Positions 9,981 to 18,175 of a stretch of DNA of 64,000 bases are shown here, one piece after another. The stretch spans positions 2,790,001 to 2,854,000 of the forward strand of contig NZ_CP045393.1 of the NCBI RefSeq assembly GCF_009363655.1, in the 5' to 3' direction. The stretch comes from Roseovarius sp. THAF27. Lineage in GTDB: Bacteria > Pseudomonadota > Alphaproteobacteria > Rhodobacterales > Rhodobacteraceae. Position 1 is the stretch's first letter, and the number at the start of each line of letters is the position of its first letter. The position numbers and the translations under genes were made by a program. Under the pieces are notes generated by a model, which ran no database searches, was not told where the DNA came from, and saw only the letters and a list, made by a program, of their open reading frames with translations.

Positions 9981-10002
9981 GAGGTTTGACGATTGCCTTG
10001 GA

Positions 10003-10170
10003 TCACTCGGACGCCGCAGCGCGGGACGCTGCTGCATTCTCGAACCAGTTGACGCCGTTCGACAGAACCACCAGGTGGATCATGACGGCCAACAGGAACA
10101 GGAATACGCCTTGTGCTACGAACACGCGGCGCGGATCGAAAATGAGCCAGATCTTGTAGAACTTCGACAT
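10003..10170 (-). CDS. pufA: Light-harvesting 1 alpha polypeptide
   Basis: 55 residues: [20 protein letters not shown], a single membrane helix with the bacteriochlorophyll ligand His in MIHLVVLS, and the W of NGVNWFE near the C-terminus. This is the LH1 alpha pattern. An in-frame start further upstream exists but would overlap pufB. It starts 13 bp after the pufB stop, with a purine-rich GGAAAG upstream. Confidence 0.97.
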   Translation of the reverse strand: MSKFYKIWLIFDPRRVFVAQGVFLFLLAVMIHLVVLSNGVNWFENAAASRAAASE

Positions 10171-10183
10171 TTTCTTTCCTTCC

Positions 10184-10333
10184 TCAGAACCAAGGCGCCC
10201 AGATGTACGTCGCGATGTGCGCGATAACCGCAACCAGTGTGAAGAGCGTAAGGCCGCTCATGTACACCGAATGCAACTCCTGGGCTTGCTCGTCGGTAAG
10301 ACCTGTAAAGGACAGGTCGGTGTTATCAGCCAT
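10184..10333 (-). CDS. pufB: Light-harvesting 1 beta polypeptide
   Basis: 49 residues: [20 protein letters not shown], a membrane helix with His in [14 protein letters not shown] at the C-terminus, the classic LH1 beta ending that ligates bacteriochlorophyll. GGAGG precedes the ATG. Pairs with PufA to form the LH1 ring round the reaction centre. Confidence 0.97.
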   Translation of the reverse strand: MADNTDLSFTGLTDEQAQELHSVYMSGLTLFTLVAVIAHIATYIWAPWF

Positions 10334-10386
10334 GAACTTTCCTCCGGAACGTTATGCTGACGCCGCGAACCCCGCGGCCGGGTTCC

Positions 10387-10409
10387 TCAAGGGCCTTGCG
10401 GGCCCTTGA
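10387..10409 (-). promoter_or_regulatory. Hairpin in the pufQ-pufB spacer
   Basis: A 9-bp stem TCAAGGGCC/GGCCCTTGA with a 5-nt loop in the 133-bp gap between pufQ and pufB. In Rhodobacter this spacer carries mRNA processing sites that free the stable pufBA message. The hairpin is seen, the processing role is inferred. Confidence 0.55.
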
Positions 10410-10466
10410 AGGTCTGCTCGCCCAGTCGGGCGGATACAGCTCGGGTTTCGGTCGGGGCATGATGCC

Positions 10467-10691
10467 TCAGACCGAGAAAATCAGCGGCGTGATCCGGTCC
10501 GCTTCGGACCAGGCGCGCGCCAGCGGGCCGCGTACGTTCAGCGTGTGGCGCTCCGCGATATCGCGGACCCAGCGGAACGTCGTGAACGGCACCGCGCAAA
10601 AGAAGATCAGCGTGAAATACACCCAGAATTCCGCGGTTCTGCGGCGTCCCGTGGTGCTGCGTCTCGGCGGGTTGGACGTCATGTCAGTCAT
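10467..10691 (-). CDS. pufQ: PufQ, bacteriochlorophyll/assembly cofactor
   Basis: 74 residues with a basic N-terminus, one membrane span ([20 protein letters not shown]) and the family-typical C-terminal [15 protein letters not shown]. PufQ is needed for normal bacteriochlorophyll formation and for LH/RC assembly in Rhodobacter. ATG 10691 overlaps the bchZ stop by 8 bp, so pufQ translation is linked to bchZ. Confidence 0.92.
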   Translation of the reverse strand: MTDMTSNPPRRSTTGRRRTAEFWVYFTLIFFCAVPFTTFRWVRDIAERHTLNVRGPLARAWSEADRITPLIFSV

Positions 10692-12180
10692 GGTTGTTGT
10701 CCTCCTCTTGGACATCTGCCGCGGCAACTTTGGCCGCGGGCGAAAGGGCTTGTACGGTTTCCAGCACGACCCGCTCGGCACCCTCTCTCAGGGCGGCCTC
10801 CTCGGCGGCATCGCGCAGCGTCTTGGCGGCGGAAATTCTGGTCAGCACCGGGTGGCTTTCCACGATCCGGTTCAGCTCGGCCTGCGCATCGGCATCCCAC
10901 GGGAAATCCCGGCGCAACGGCGTCGGCGTGGCAGACCCTGCATCCATCTCGGACCCCAGCGGCAGGATGTGGAACAGCGCATCGAATAGCCCGTTGCACA
11001 CTTCCTGGATCAGGTAGGTCGCCCCGGCATACCCCATGAAGGGCGTGCCCGTGGCGCGCCGGATCGCGGCGCCCGGAAAACTCGCCGGGATGAAGGCCGG
11101 CTTCGGCCCGTGCCCCGCGCTCATCTCGGCCAAGTACATCTTTTCGTTGATCGACCCCATCAGGATCAGCGGGCGCTTGGTATGGACCAGTGACCGCACT
11201 TCCTCGTTGTTGGTCTTGGTCCCCGCACAGCGCGCCACCGCGAACCCGCAGGGCAGCCCCATGTCGTTTTCCAGGAAATTGCGGATGCCCCGCGCATAGG
11301 TCTCGTTCGCCACGATGCCAAAGCTGGCCGTGGCAAAGAAATCCTGCGTCACCGACCGCCACAGGTCCCACACCGGCTTGATCGTCGAATGCTTCTCGCG
11401 CTCGATGAAGGGCTCGGCGTCCAGCTCCAGCAATTCGCCCAGCTTGCGCAGGAATTTCGTGGTGCTGTCGATGCCGATCGGCGCTTGCAGGTACGGCTTG
11501 TCCAGCACCTCGCACAGGCCACGCCCGAACTCGCGATACATGCAGATGTTCACATCGGCATTCACAAGGTCCCGCATCTCGGCCAGGTGCGCGCCCAGCG
11601 GCATCACCATGTTGACCTCGGCCCCGATCCCCTCGACCAGCCGACGGATCTCGGCCAGGTCCGAAGGCATGTTGAACGTGCCATACATCGGCCCCAGGAT
11701 ATTGATCCGCGGCTTCGCATCCTCTGCGCGCTTCTTCTCGGGCGGCATCCGGCCCTTGGTCATCCCGAACTCGGTGAAGATCCAGGTCATCGCCCGGTCG
11801 GCGGCTTCCCACTGGTCCTCGTCGATGGTGCGCGGCAGAAAGCGCTGGATGTTGGTGCCCTGCGGCGTCACGCCCCCGCCGATCATCTCGGCGATGGAGC
11901 CGGTGACCACGACCGCCGGCAGTGCCGGATCGAGCGTGCCCCAGGCCCGCTTCATCGCGCCTTCGGTCCCTTCCCGGCCCAGCTCTTCCTCGCCAAGGCC
12001 CGTTACCACGATGGGCAGTTCATGCGGCGGCAACGCATCGGTATAGTGCAGCACCGAGGTCACTGGAAGGTTCTCGCAGCCCACCGGGCCATCGATCACC
12101 ACCTGCAATCCCTTGACGGCGCAGAAGGCATAAACCGCCCCCCAGTATCCACCCGCGCGATCATGATCCTGGATCAGCAT
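10684..12180 (-). CDS. bchZ: Chlorophyllide a reductase subunit Z
   Basis: 498 residues. One of the two nitrogenase MoFe-like catalytic subunits (Y and Z) of the chlorophyllide reductase that reduces the C7-C8 double bond in ring B. Opening [19 protein letters not shown] and the cysteine in [11 protein letters not shown] match BchZ. The C-terminal [19 protein letters not shown] region is the PCP-reductase-like tail. It lies between bchY and pufQ. Confidence 0.97.
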   Translation of the reverse strand: MLIQDHDRAGGYWGAVYAFCAVKGLQVVIDGPVGCENLPVTSVLHYTDALPPHELPIVVTGLGEEELGREGTEGAMKRAWGTLDPALPAVVVTGSIAEMIGGGVTPQGTNIQRFLPRTIDEDQWEAADRAMTWIFTEFGMTKGRMPPEKKRAEDAKPRINILGPMYGTFNMPSDLAEIRRLVEGIGAEVNMVMPLGAHLAEMRDLVNADVNICMYREFGRGLCEVLDKPYLQAPIGIDSTTKFLRKLGELLELDAEPFIEREKHSTIKPVWDLWRSVTQDFFATASFGIVANETYARGIRNFLENDMGLPCGFAVARCAGTKTNNEEVRSLVHTKRPLILMGSINEKMYLAEMSAGHGPKPAFIPASFPGAAIRRATGTPFMGYAGATYLIQEVCNGLFDALFHILPLGSEMDAGSATPTPLRRDFPWDADAQAELNRIVESHPVLTRISAAKTLRDAAEEAALREGAERVVLETVQALSPAAKVAAADVQEEDNNHD

Positions 12181-12197
12181 GAGGTACCTCCGCGCAT

Positions 12198-12252
12198 GGT
12201 GGGGTTGAACCCCACCCTACATCTCGGGCGTAGGGCGGGGTTCCACCCCGCC
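12198..12252. repeat. Inverted doublet of palindromes (CCTAC...GTAGG family), copy 1
   Basis: Hairpin GGTGGGG-TTGAA-CCCCACC, then CTAC, a 9-nt spacer, GTAG, and hairpin GGCGGGG-TTCCA-CCCCGCC. The two halves face each other, the REPIN layout. It sits in the 124-bp gap between bchY and bchZ, inside an otherwise overlapping operon. Related copies: 56064-56123 (doublet), 43243-43265 and 46718-46740 (single). Confidence 0.75.
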
Positions 12253-12304
12253 GACCGATCCCGCAATGCTCCACGGGACGGCGAAGTATGTGCATATCTC
12301 GCCG

Positions 12305-13867
12305 TCATATCATTTGTGCGGCCTTCGCCGCCCTCTGCTGCTTTTCCAGCTTCTTGAGGTTCGTCGCCCGGAAATCCTCGCGCACATTGGGCTGGCCTTC
12401 CCAGACCCCGGCGGTATCGCCGGTCCCCACGCCCTCGAAGAATTCGCGCATCCGGTCCATCCGCCCCTTGTTGGCGATGGCCGCATTGACCACCTCCGCG
12501 AGGCTTCCGGCCCCGGCCGGCCCCATCAGGGGACGCGCGGAAATCAGGTTTGTAAAGTAAAGCCCCGGAACGCCCAGTTCCTTGGCCTTCTGCACCACCG
12601 GCGTTGTCCCGATGGCCAAGTCCGGCTTGACGGCTTCCATCGCCGCGCAATCGTCTTCCAGCGACGCGCGATAGTGCACCTTGGTGCCTTTGCTTTCCAG
12701 CCAGGCGGCATCCTCCGCCGACCACGGGCTCTTGGCACAAGCGGTGCCCACGTAAGGCACATCCGCCCCGCTCTCGATCAGTAGGCGCGCGACCAGCAAC
12801 TCACTGCCTTCATAGCCTGACAGCGTGATTGTCCCGTCAATCTTCTTGGCGCCCAGCGCGGCCTCGATCGCGGGCAGAAACGCGTTTTGCGCCTGCGCCA
12901 CCTTGTCGGCGGCCACGCCGAAGGCATCGCCAATCGCGCTCAACCACGCCGCCGCGCCGTCCCGTCCCACGGGCGCGGAACCCACGACGGGCCGCCCGGC
13001 GGCCTCGAATTCCCGCACGGCGGCGGTATAGAACGGATGGATCGCCGCCACCGCGCCGCAATCCAGCGCCGCATAAAGCTCCCGCCACTCGCGGCACGGC
13101 ACGACCGGCCCGGCGGCCAGCCCCATCGGCGCCAGCATCTGCCCGATCATCACCGGATCGGCGGGGAACATCTCACCCAGCAAGGTCACGGTCGGCCTGT
13201 CGGAGACGCCCCCATCAGGGGCAGCAACCGGCCCGGCCTCGATCTCTTGCCGCGCGTAGTTCAGCATCGCGCCGGCCAGCACATCCTTGGCCTCTGCATG
13301 GGTCGGAATGCCGAAGCCCGGCACGTCGATCCCGACGATCCGCACGCCGTTGATTTCCTTCGGCAACAGCCGCAGCGGCACGCCACTGGCCGTCGGCACG
13401 CACAGGTTGGTCACCACGACCGCATCGAACCGGTCCGGATCGGCCAGTTCATGCACAGAATCGCGGATATCCTCGAACAGCTTGCCCGTGACCAATGTTT
13501 CGGAATTGAACGGCACATAGCCCACCGACCGGCGCGCGCCGTAGAAATGGCTCACGAAGGTCAGCCCATACACACAACAGGCCGATCCGCTCAGCACGGT
13601 CGCCACGCGTTTCATCCGCAGGCCCACACGCAAGCTGCCGAAAGCGGGACACATGCTTTGCGGCTTGTCGTGCGGACCTTGCGGATAGTCGCGTGCATAT
13701 TGGTCCAGCAGATCGCTCTGCCCGGCCATGCGCGCGGCTTTCTTCATCTCGTTACCGGAATGACAGCCCAGACCGGAATCGCTCGTCAGCTCCGGCGCGT
13801 ATTCGCGCGCCTTGCCGCGAATGACCTCGGCCTTGCCGGCATCGTCATATGTGACTTCATCGCTCAT
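12305..13867 (-). CDS. bchY: Chlorophyllide a reductase subunit Y
   Basis: 520 residues, the second nitrogenase-like catalytic subunit of chlorophyllide reductase. Iron-sulfur cysteines are visible in SGLGCHSGNEMKKAARMAG and QSMCPAFGSLRVGLRM, and SGSACCVYGLTFVSHF is typical of BchY. Its ATG overlaps the stop of the preceding 44-codon ORF as ATGA, indicating translational coupling. Confidence 0.97.
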   Translation of the reverse strand: MSDEVTYDDAGKAEVIRGKAREYAPELTSDSGLGCHSGNEMKKAARMAGQSDLLDQYARDYPQGPHDKPQSMCPAFGSLRVGLRMKRVATVLSGSACCVYGLTFVSHFYGARRSVGYVPFNSETLVTGKLFEDIRDSVHELADPDRFDAVVVTNLCVPTASGVPLRLLPKEINGVRIVGIDVPGFGIPTHAEAKDVLAGAMLNYARQEIEAGPVAAPDGGVSDRPTVTLLGEMFPADPVMIGQMLAPMGLAAGPVVPCREWRELYAALDCGAVAAIHPFYTAAVREFEAAGRPVVGSAPVGRDGAAAWLSAIGDAFGVAADKVAQAQNAFLPAIEAALGAKKIDGTITLSGYEGSELLVARLLIESGADVPYVGTACAKSPWSAEDAAWLESKGTKVHYRASLEDDCAAMEAVKPDLAIGTTPVVQKAKELGVPGLYFTNLISARPLMGPAGAGSLAEVVNAAIANKGRMDRMREFFEGVGTGDTAGVWEGQPNVREDFRATNLKKLEKQQRAAKAAQMI

Positions 13868-13998
13868 AGAGCCCTTTCCGACCCGCCTTGGGCCGCGATA
13901 TCCTTCAACAACCGGGCGATCTGCTCGGGCCGCGCCTCGGCGACCATCCGGCAGGCCCGGATCAACTGCTGTGCCCGGGTGGGGTCAGGCGTCGTCAT
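13864..13998 (-). CDS. 44-aa protein coupled between bchX and bchY
   Basis: I do not recognise this protein. It reads [20 protein letters not shown] then a helical AEARPEQIARLLKDIAAQGG ending SERAL: charged, no membrane span, one cysteine. Support that it is translated: GGAGG seven bases before its ATG inside the 3' end of bchX, a 14-bp overlap with the bchX stop, and a 4-bp ATGA overlap with the bchY start. It may be a small assembly or regulatory partner of the BchX/BchYZ reductase, or mainly a coupling device that carries ribosomes from bchX into bchY. Confidence 0.75.
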   Translation of the reverse strand: MTTPDPTRAQQLIRACRMVAEARPEQIARLLKDIAAQGGSERAL

Positions 13999-14989
13999 AG
14001 ACCACCTCCAGGCTTTCTTTCGGCGCAGCATTCTTGCCGCGCATGTCCTCGTCCGTCGCAGGCTCCAGCGTGACGCCCTCGCCGGTGTCAGACCCATCGA
14101 AGAGCGCCAGCAGACCGTCCTGGTCCAGCGGCGCGGGCCGCACCGGCGGGGCCGCACCCACGGCCTCGGCCAGCCCGGCAAAGAGGCTGCCCCACTGGCT
14201 CTTTTCGGTACCGACGATCTGGTAATTCGCCGATTTCTTGCGCAAATCGTCATCCTGCGGGATCGCGGCCAGCACGGGGATATCCACCGCCTTGGCAAAG
14301 GCCTGCGCCTCGCCCGAATGGTCGTCCTTGTTGACCACCAGCCCCGCGACGCCGACGTTGCCGCCCAGCTTGCGGAAATACTCCACCGCCGAGCACACGT
14401 TGTTGGCCACGTAAAGCGATTGCAGGTCGTTCGACGCCACCAAAATCACCTTCTGCGCCATGTCACGGGCAATCGGCAGGCCGAAGCCTCCGCACACCAC
14501 GTCACCCAGGAAGTCCAGCAGGACATAGTCGAAATCCCAGTCATGGAAGCCCAGCTTCTCCAGCAGTTCGAACCCGTGGATGATCCCACGCCCGCCACAG
14601 CCGCGGCCCACTTCCGGGCCGCCCAGCTCCATGGCAAACACACCGCCCCGCTTGAAACACACGTCGCCGATCTTCACCTGCTCGCCAGCGAGGTTCTTCT
14701 TGGTCGAGGTCTCGATAATGGTCGGGCACGCCTTGCCACCGAACAGCAGGCTGGTCGTGTCCGATTTCGGGTCGCACCCGATCAGCAGCACGCGCTTGCC
14801 CTGTTCGGCCATCATGTGGCTCAGGTTGGCCAGGGTGAACGACTTGCCGATCCCCCCCTTGCCATAGATCGCGATGATCTGCGTCTTGCTGGTGGGTTCG
14901 CCCTGCGGCACTTCAAGCGTGGGCTCCTCGCCCGCCTCGTCCCGCAGGCGTTTGTCGAAATCCTTCAGATTCGGGATGTCGTCTTTCAC
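13985..14989 (-). CDS. bchX: Chlorophyllide a reductase iron protein X
   Basis: 334 residues from the GTG at 14989. NifH-like ATPase that passes electrons to BchYZ. P-loop [15 protein letters not shown], switch region [20 protein letters not shown], and 4Fe-4S cysteines in GRGCGGRGI and [12 protein letters not shown] prefer GTG over the ATG 36 bp upstream because GTGA overlaps the bchC stop, GGAAGGA lies 6 bases before it, and the product begins with the family-like [16 protein letters not shown]. Confidence 0.96.
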   Translation of the reverse strand: MKDDIPNLKDFDKRLRDEAGEEPTLEVPQGEPTSKTQIIAIYGKGGIGKSFTLANLSHMMAEQGKRVLLIGCDPKSDTTSLLFGGKACPTIIETSTKKNLAGEQVKIGDVCFKRGGVFAMELGGPEVGRGCGGRGIIHGFELLEKLGFHDWDFDYVLLDFLGDVVCGGFGLPIARDMAQKVILVASNDLQSLYVANNVCSAVEYFRKLGGNVGVAGLVVNKDDHSGEAQAFAKAVDIPVLAAIPQDDDLRKKSANYQIVGTEKSQWGSLFAGLAEAVGAAPPVRPAPLDQDGLLALFDGSDTGEGVTLEPATDEDMRGKNAAPKESLEVVYDDA

Positions 14990-15927
14990 GCTGCGTCCTT
15001 CCAGTTGAGTATCATTTTCAGGCACGACGTCTCTTCAAAGGCCGTCCTGTACGCGCCCTCGGCCTGCTCGGCCGGAGCGTTATGAGTGATCAGCCCACCC
15101 AGGCTCAGCGCGCCGCTGTCCAGCAGAGCGCCCACGGCGGCGAGGTCCTCGCGCGCCCATTCCGCGGCGATACGCAACCGCGCCTCGCGCATGAAGGCGG
15201 GCGGAAAGGCAAAGCTCAGACCGCCGGGATAGAACCCTGCCAGCACGATCTCGCCGCCTTTCGTCAGCCGTCCGATCAGGTCGTTCAGAATGCTCGCATT
15301 GCCCGAGGCATCGTAGATCGCACAATAGTCGCGGCGTTCGTCCGCCTCCGGTGCGATCACCTCGTAGCCCTCGGCACCGCCGCGCCGGGCCGGGTCGGTT
15401 TCCCAGACCACGGGCGCTGGTGCACCGGCGGCGATCGTCAGCCGCGCCAGAAGGCGGCCCAGCACGCCATGCCCGACGATCAATTCGGGCACACGCTTGT
15501 CCAGTCCGGCCATCGCGTGCCGCGCCGTGGCGGCCAACGCCAGCAAGGCGCCCTCGGCGCCCAGTGTCGAATCGATTCTCGTCACTCTCTGGGCCGGCGT
15601 CACCAGCAGGCTCGCAGCACCGCCGAACAGTCCGAATGCACCGTCAAAGCAATCCGCCCCCGGCACGAACACGGTCTCGCCTGTCCTGAAGCCGCTTTCC
15701 GGCCCGGCCTCGACAACTTCGCCCGCGGCCTCGTATCCCGGCACCAGCGGATAGCCAGACCCCGGAAAAGGCGGCATCTCACCGGTCCAGAACAGTTTTT
15801 CCGTGCCGGTCGAGATCCCCGAATGGGCAATGTCCACGACGATATCCGCAGGGCGCAGCTGCTTGAGCGGCAGCGTGTCCAGGTGCAGGTCTTTCGGACC
15901 ATTCAGGAATACGGCACGCGTCTCCAA
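14986..15927 (-). CDS. bchC: Bacteriochlorophyllide a (2-hydroxyethyl) dehydrogenase
   Basis: 313 residues, MDR/zinc-alcohol-dehydrogenase-like fold. Oxidises the 3-hydroxyethyl group of 3-hydroxyethyl bacteriochlorophyllide to the 3-acetyl of bacteriochlorophyll a. Segments [20 protein letters not shown] and [13 protein letters not shown] are typical of BchC. First gene of the bchC-X-Y-Z block, with its own PpsR-type promoter in the 145-bp gap after crtF. Confidence 0.95.
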   Translation of the reverse strand: METRAVFLNGPKDLHLDTLPLKQLRPADIVVDIAHSGISTGTEKLFWTGEMPPFPGSGYPLVPGYEAAGEVVEAGPESGFRTGETVFVPGADCFDGAFGLFGGAASLLVTPAQRVTRIDSTLGAEGALLALAATARHAMAGLDKRVPELIVGHGVLGRLLARLTIAAGAPAPVVWETDPARRGGAEGYEVIAPEADERRDYCAIYDASGNASILNDLIGRLTKGGEIVLAGFYPGGLSFAFPPAFMREARLRIAAEWAREDLAAVGALLDSGALSLGGLITHNAPAEQAEGAYRTAFEETSCLKMILNWKDAA

Positions 15928-15989
15928 CTGTCTGAACTCCCCCCGGTTATTGTGTGAGTCGCGCCGACGCAGGGCGCGATCCGGTTGTA

Positions 15990-16033
15990 TGTCAGTCTAT
16001 TCGGACATCAGTTTGTGTCAACTAAACTTTACA
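15990..16033 (-). promoter_or_regulatory. Paired PpsR/CrtJ boxes over the bchC promoter
   Basis: Two perfect TGT-N12-ACA boxes, 15990-16007 and 16016-16033, 8 bp apart. On the minus strand TTGACA lies in the upstream box and TAGACT, 16 bases on, lies in the downstream box. Binding would therefore cover both the -35 and -10 elements, the arrangement known for bchC in Rhodobacter capsulatus. Implies repression by PpsR under oxygen or light. Confidence 0.88.
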
Positions 16034-16072
16034 CTTTACAGCGAATCGCCTGCCTGTCACCGCTCTGCCGGA

Positions 16073-17203
16073 TCAGCCCGGCTTGCGGCAGGCCAGCGCC
16101 GTTGTGATGAACGGGCGGATGGGCTTCGGCGTAACGATGCCCTCGAATCCCGCCCTGCTGCACATCTCGGCAATCCGCGCCTGCGACCGCACGCGCCCGG
16201 TGCCCATCGCCATCGTGTAGAACGCGAAATAGACGTCGCCCGCCCGCTCGGGCGCATCGCCGCCCGACATCGGCTCTGAAACGATCAGCCATCCGCCCGG
16301 CGGCAAGGCGGCATACGCCTTGCCCAGCAAATCCTCGACCGTGTCGTCCGCATGATCGTAAAGCACGCGGATCAGACAGATCGTGTCCGCCCCCCGCGGC
16401 AAGGGGCCGTCCCGGAAGCTGCCGCCCTGCAGCGCAACCCGATCCGTCAAGCCTGGTTCGCTCAATCGACCCCTGGCCTGCGGCATTACCTCGGGCAGAT
16501 CGAACAGGATCCCCCGCGCGGCCTTGTTTCGCCGCAAGACCTCGGCCAGGAACACGCCCGATCCGCCGCCCACGTCCATCACCGTCCGCGCGCCCTTGAT
16601 GGGCAGCATCTTCAGCGTGTCGCGGGCCACCAGAACCTGGCTTTCGGCCATCAGCGCCGAATACCTGTCCGCCACCTCCGGCGCGACCTCGCCCTCGGCG
16701 CCGAACACGTAGGGCCAGAACCGCGCAAGCCGCGTCTCCCCCTGCCCGCGCAACAGCGCCATCGGGTCGGCCATGTCGGCATAGAGCTCGGCATTGTGCC
16801 GGATCATGTTCTCCAACCCCGGCACGCCCAATATCGCCGCCCCCTTCCGGGCCAGCGCATAAGCCCCGTCGCGCCGCCGCTTCAGCAGGCCCAGCGCAGC
16901 GCCCGCTCGCAACAGCTGATCCATCCGGTCGGCGGGCACATCATGGCGAAACCCCAGCGCCTCGGCGCTGCGCGGCCCGTCCAGCAAGGCCCGGAGAATG
17001 CCGGTGTCGACCAGCGCCGTCAGGACCTGGCTTGCCACGAAACCCTGAAGCAGATCGAAGATCCCGGCCCCCTCCCGGCGCGCCATGCCGCGTCCGAAAG
17101 GCAATGCGCCTGCGATACTCTGAAATCGCGGCCGTGCTATCAGACGGTTCAGCCAGCCCGAGAGTCCGGCACGTGACCGCATCTCGGGGTCCCGCACCGC
17201 CAT
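16073..17203 (-). CDS. crtF: Hydroxyneurosporene O-methyltransferase
   Basis: 376 residues, class I SAM methyltransferase with a dimerisation N-domain. The SAM motif is TVMDVGGGSGVFLAEVL (central part) and the C-terminal region contains IRVLYDHADDTVEDLL. Methylates the 1-hydroxy group of acyclic carotenoids in the spheroidene route. It begins 6 bp after crtE and continues the crtEF-bchCXYZ-puf superoperon. Confidence 0.94.
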   Translation of the reverse strand: MAVRDPEMRSRAGLSGWLNRLIARPRFQSIAGALPFGRGMARREGAGIFDLLQGFVASQVLTALVDTGILRALLDGPRSAEALGFRHDVPADRMDQLLRAGAALGLLKRRRDGAYALARKGAAILGVPGLENMIRHNAELYADMADPMALLRGQGETRLARFWPYVFGAEGEVAPEVADRYSALMAESQVLVARDTLKMLPIKGARTVMDVGGGSGVFLAEVLRRNKAARGILFDLPEVMPQARGRLSEPGLTDRVALQGGSFRDGPLPRGADTICLIRVLYDHADDTVEDLLGKAYAALPPGGWLIVSEPMSGGDAPERAGDVYFAFYTMAMGTGRVRSQARIAEMCSRAGFEGIVTPKPIRPFITTALACRKPG

Positions 17204-17209
17204 GGGCCG

Positions 17210-18079
17210 CTAGACCCGGTAACCGGCGGGCATCTTCGGCATGATGGCCTGCGCCTGCCGACGCACCATCTCGGCCAGCGCCGCCTCGCCCGGACAGGAT
17301 GGGATCGACGCGATCGCTCCTGCCAGGATGTCCTTCAGCCGCGCGACCGCGCCCTCGACCCCATAGGCCGCCACCGCGTTGGGCCTTCCGTGCAGGTCAT
17401 CCTGCCCCACGGGCTTGCCCAGGCTTTTCTCGTCCAGAACCGCGTCGCGCAGATCGTCTGCCACTTGGAATGCCTCACCGATCAACGCCCCAAGGTCACC
17501 CCACGGCTCCGCATCATGGCCGGCGGAAACCGCCCCCATTTCCGTCGCCGCGATGAACAACGCCGCTGTCTTCGAGCGGTGATAGGCCTCCAGGTCCACC
17601 TCCGGCTCGCTTTCCCAGCCCTGGCCCGCGCAGATGCCGCCGGGCATCCCGGTGCGCCTTGCCAACGTCTGTATCAGGCGCACACCGCGCAATGGCTCCG
17701 CCTCGGCCGCGCGAGCCAGTACGTCGAAGGCCAGGATGATCAGGCTGTCGCCGGTCAGCACGGCCAGCGGCTGAGAATGGGCCTTGTGCACCGACGGCTT
17801 GCCGCGCCGCAGGTCGGCATCGTCGAAACAGGGCAGATCGTCATGCACCAGGCTGGCGCAATGGATCACCTCCAGTGCCGCCGCCGCCGCATCGCTGAGC
17901 GCGGGCGCATCGTCGCCACAGGCCTGCGCCACCGACATCAGGATCGTCGGCCGTATGCGCGCCCCGCCCGGCAGGCAAGCATATCTCAATGCCTCGCCGA
18001 GCTGCGCCGGAGCCTCCTTCCCCTGCGTCATGTCCAGCGCGCGCAGAACGGCGGCGTCAATTCGCTGCGAGAGGGGCAT
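17210..18079 (-). CDS. crtE: Geranylgeranyl diphosphate synthase
   Basis: 289 residues. Isoprenyl diphosphate synthase providing GGPP for carotenoids and the phytyl tail. First aspartate-rich motif in HDDLPCFDDADLRRGKP, second in QVADDLRDAV. First gene of the leftward superoperon, sharing its control region with the divergent crtD. Confidence 0.95.
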   Translation of the reverse strand: MPLSQRIDAAVLRALDMTQGKEAPAQLGEALRYACLPGGARIRPTILMSVAQACGDDAPALSDAAAAALEVIHCASLVHDDLPCFDDADLRRGKPSVHKAHSQPLAVLTGDSLIILAFDVLARAAEAEPLRGVRLIQTLARRTGMPGGICAGQGWESEPEVDLEAYHRSKTAALFIAATEMGAVSAGHDAEPWGDLGALIGEAFQVADDLRDAVLDEKSLGKPVGQDDLHGRPNAVAAYGVEGAVARLKDILAGAIASIPSCPGEAALAEMVRRQAQAIMPKMPAGYRV

Positions 18080-18102
18080 GGGTCGCTCCTTGTCAGGCCG
18101 TA

Positions 18103-18145
18103 TGTCACGTCATAACGACATATATTATGTAAACTATACTGGACA
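18103..18145. promoter_or_regulatory. Paired PpsR/CrtJ boxes in the crtE-crtD divergent promoter
   Basis: Two perfect TGT-N12-ACA boxes, 18103-18120 and 18128-18145, 7 bp apart, in the 96-bp space between crtE and crtD. TATACT at 18135-18140 inside the second box could be the -10 of the crtD promoter. One pair probably controls both directions. Confidence 0.85.
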
Positions 18146-18175
18146 CTTTGGGGTTTCGAGTCAACAATCCCTTAC

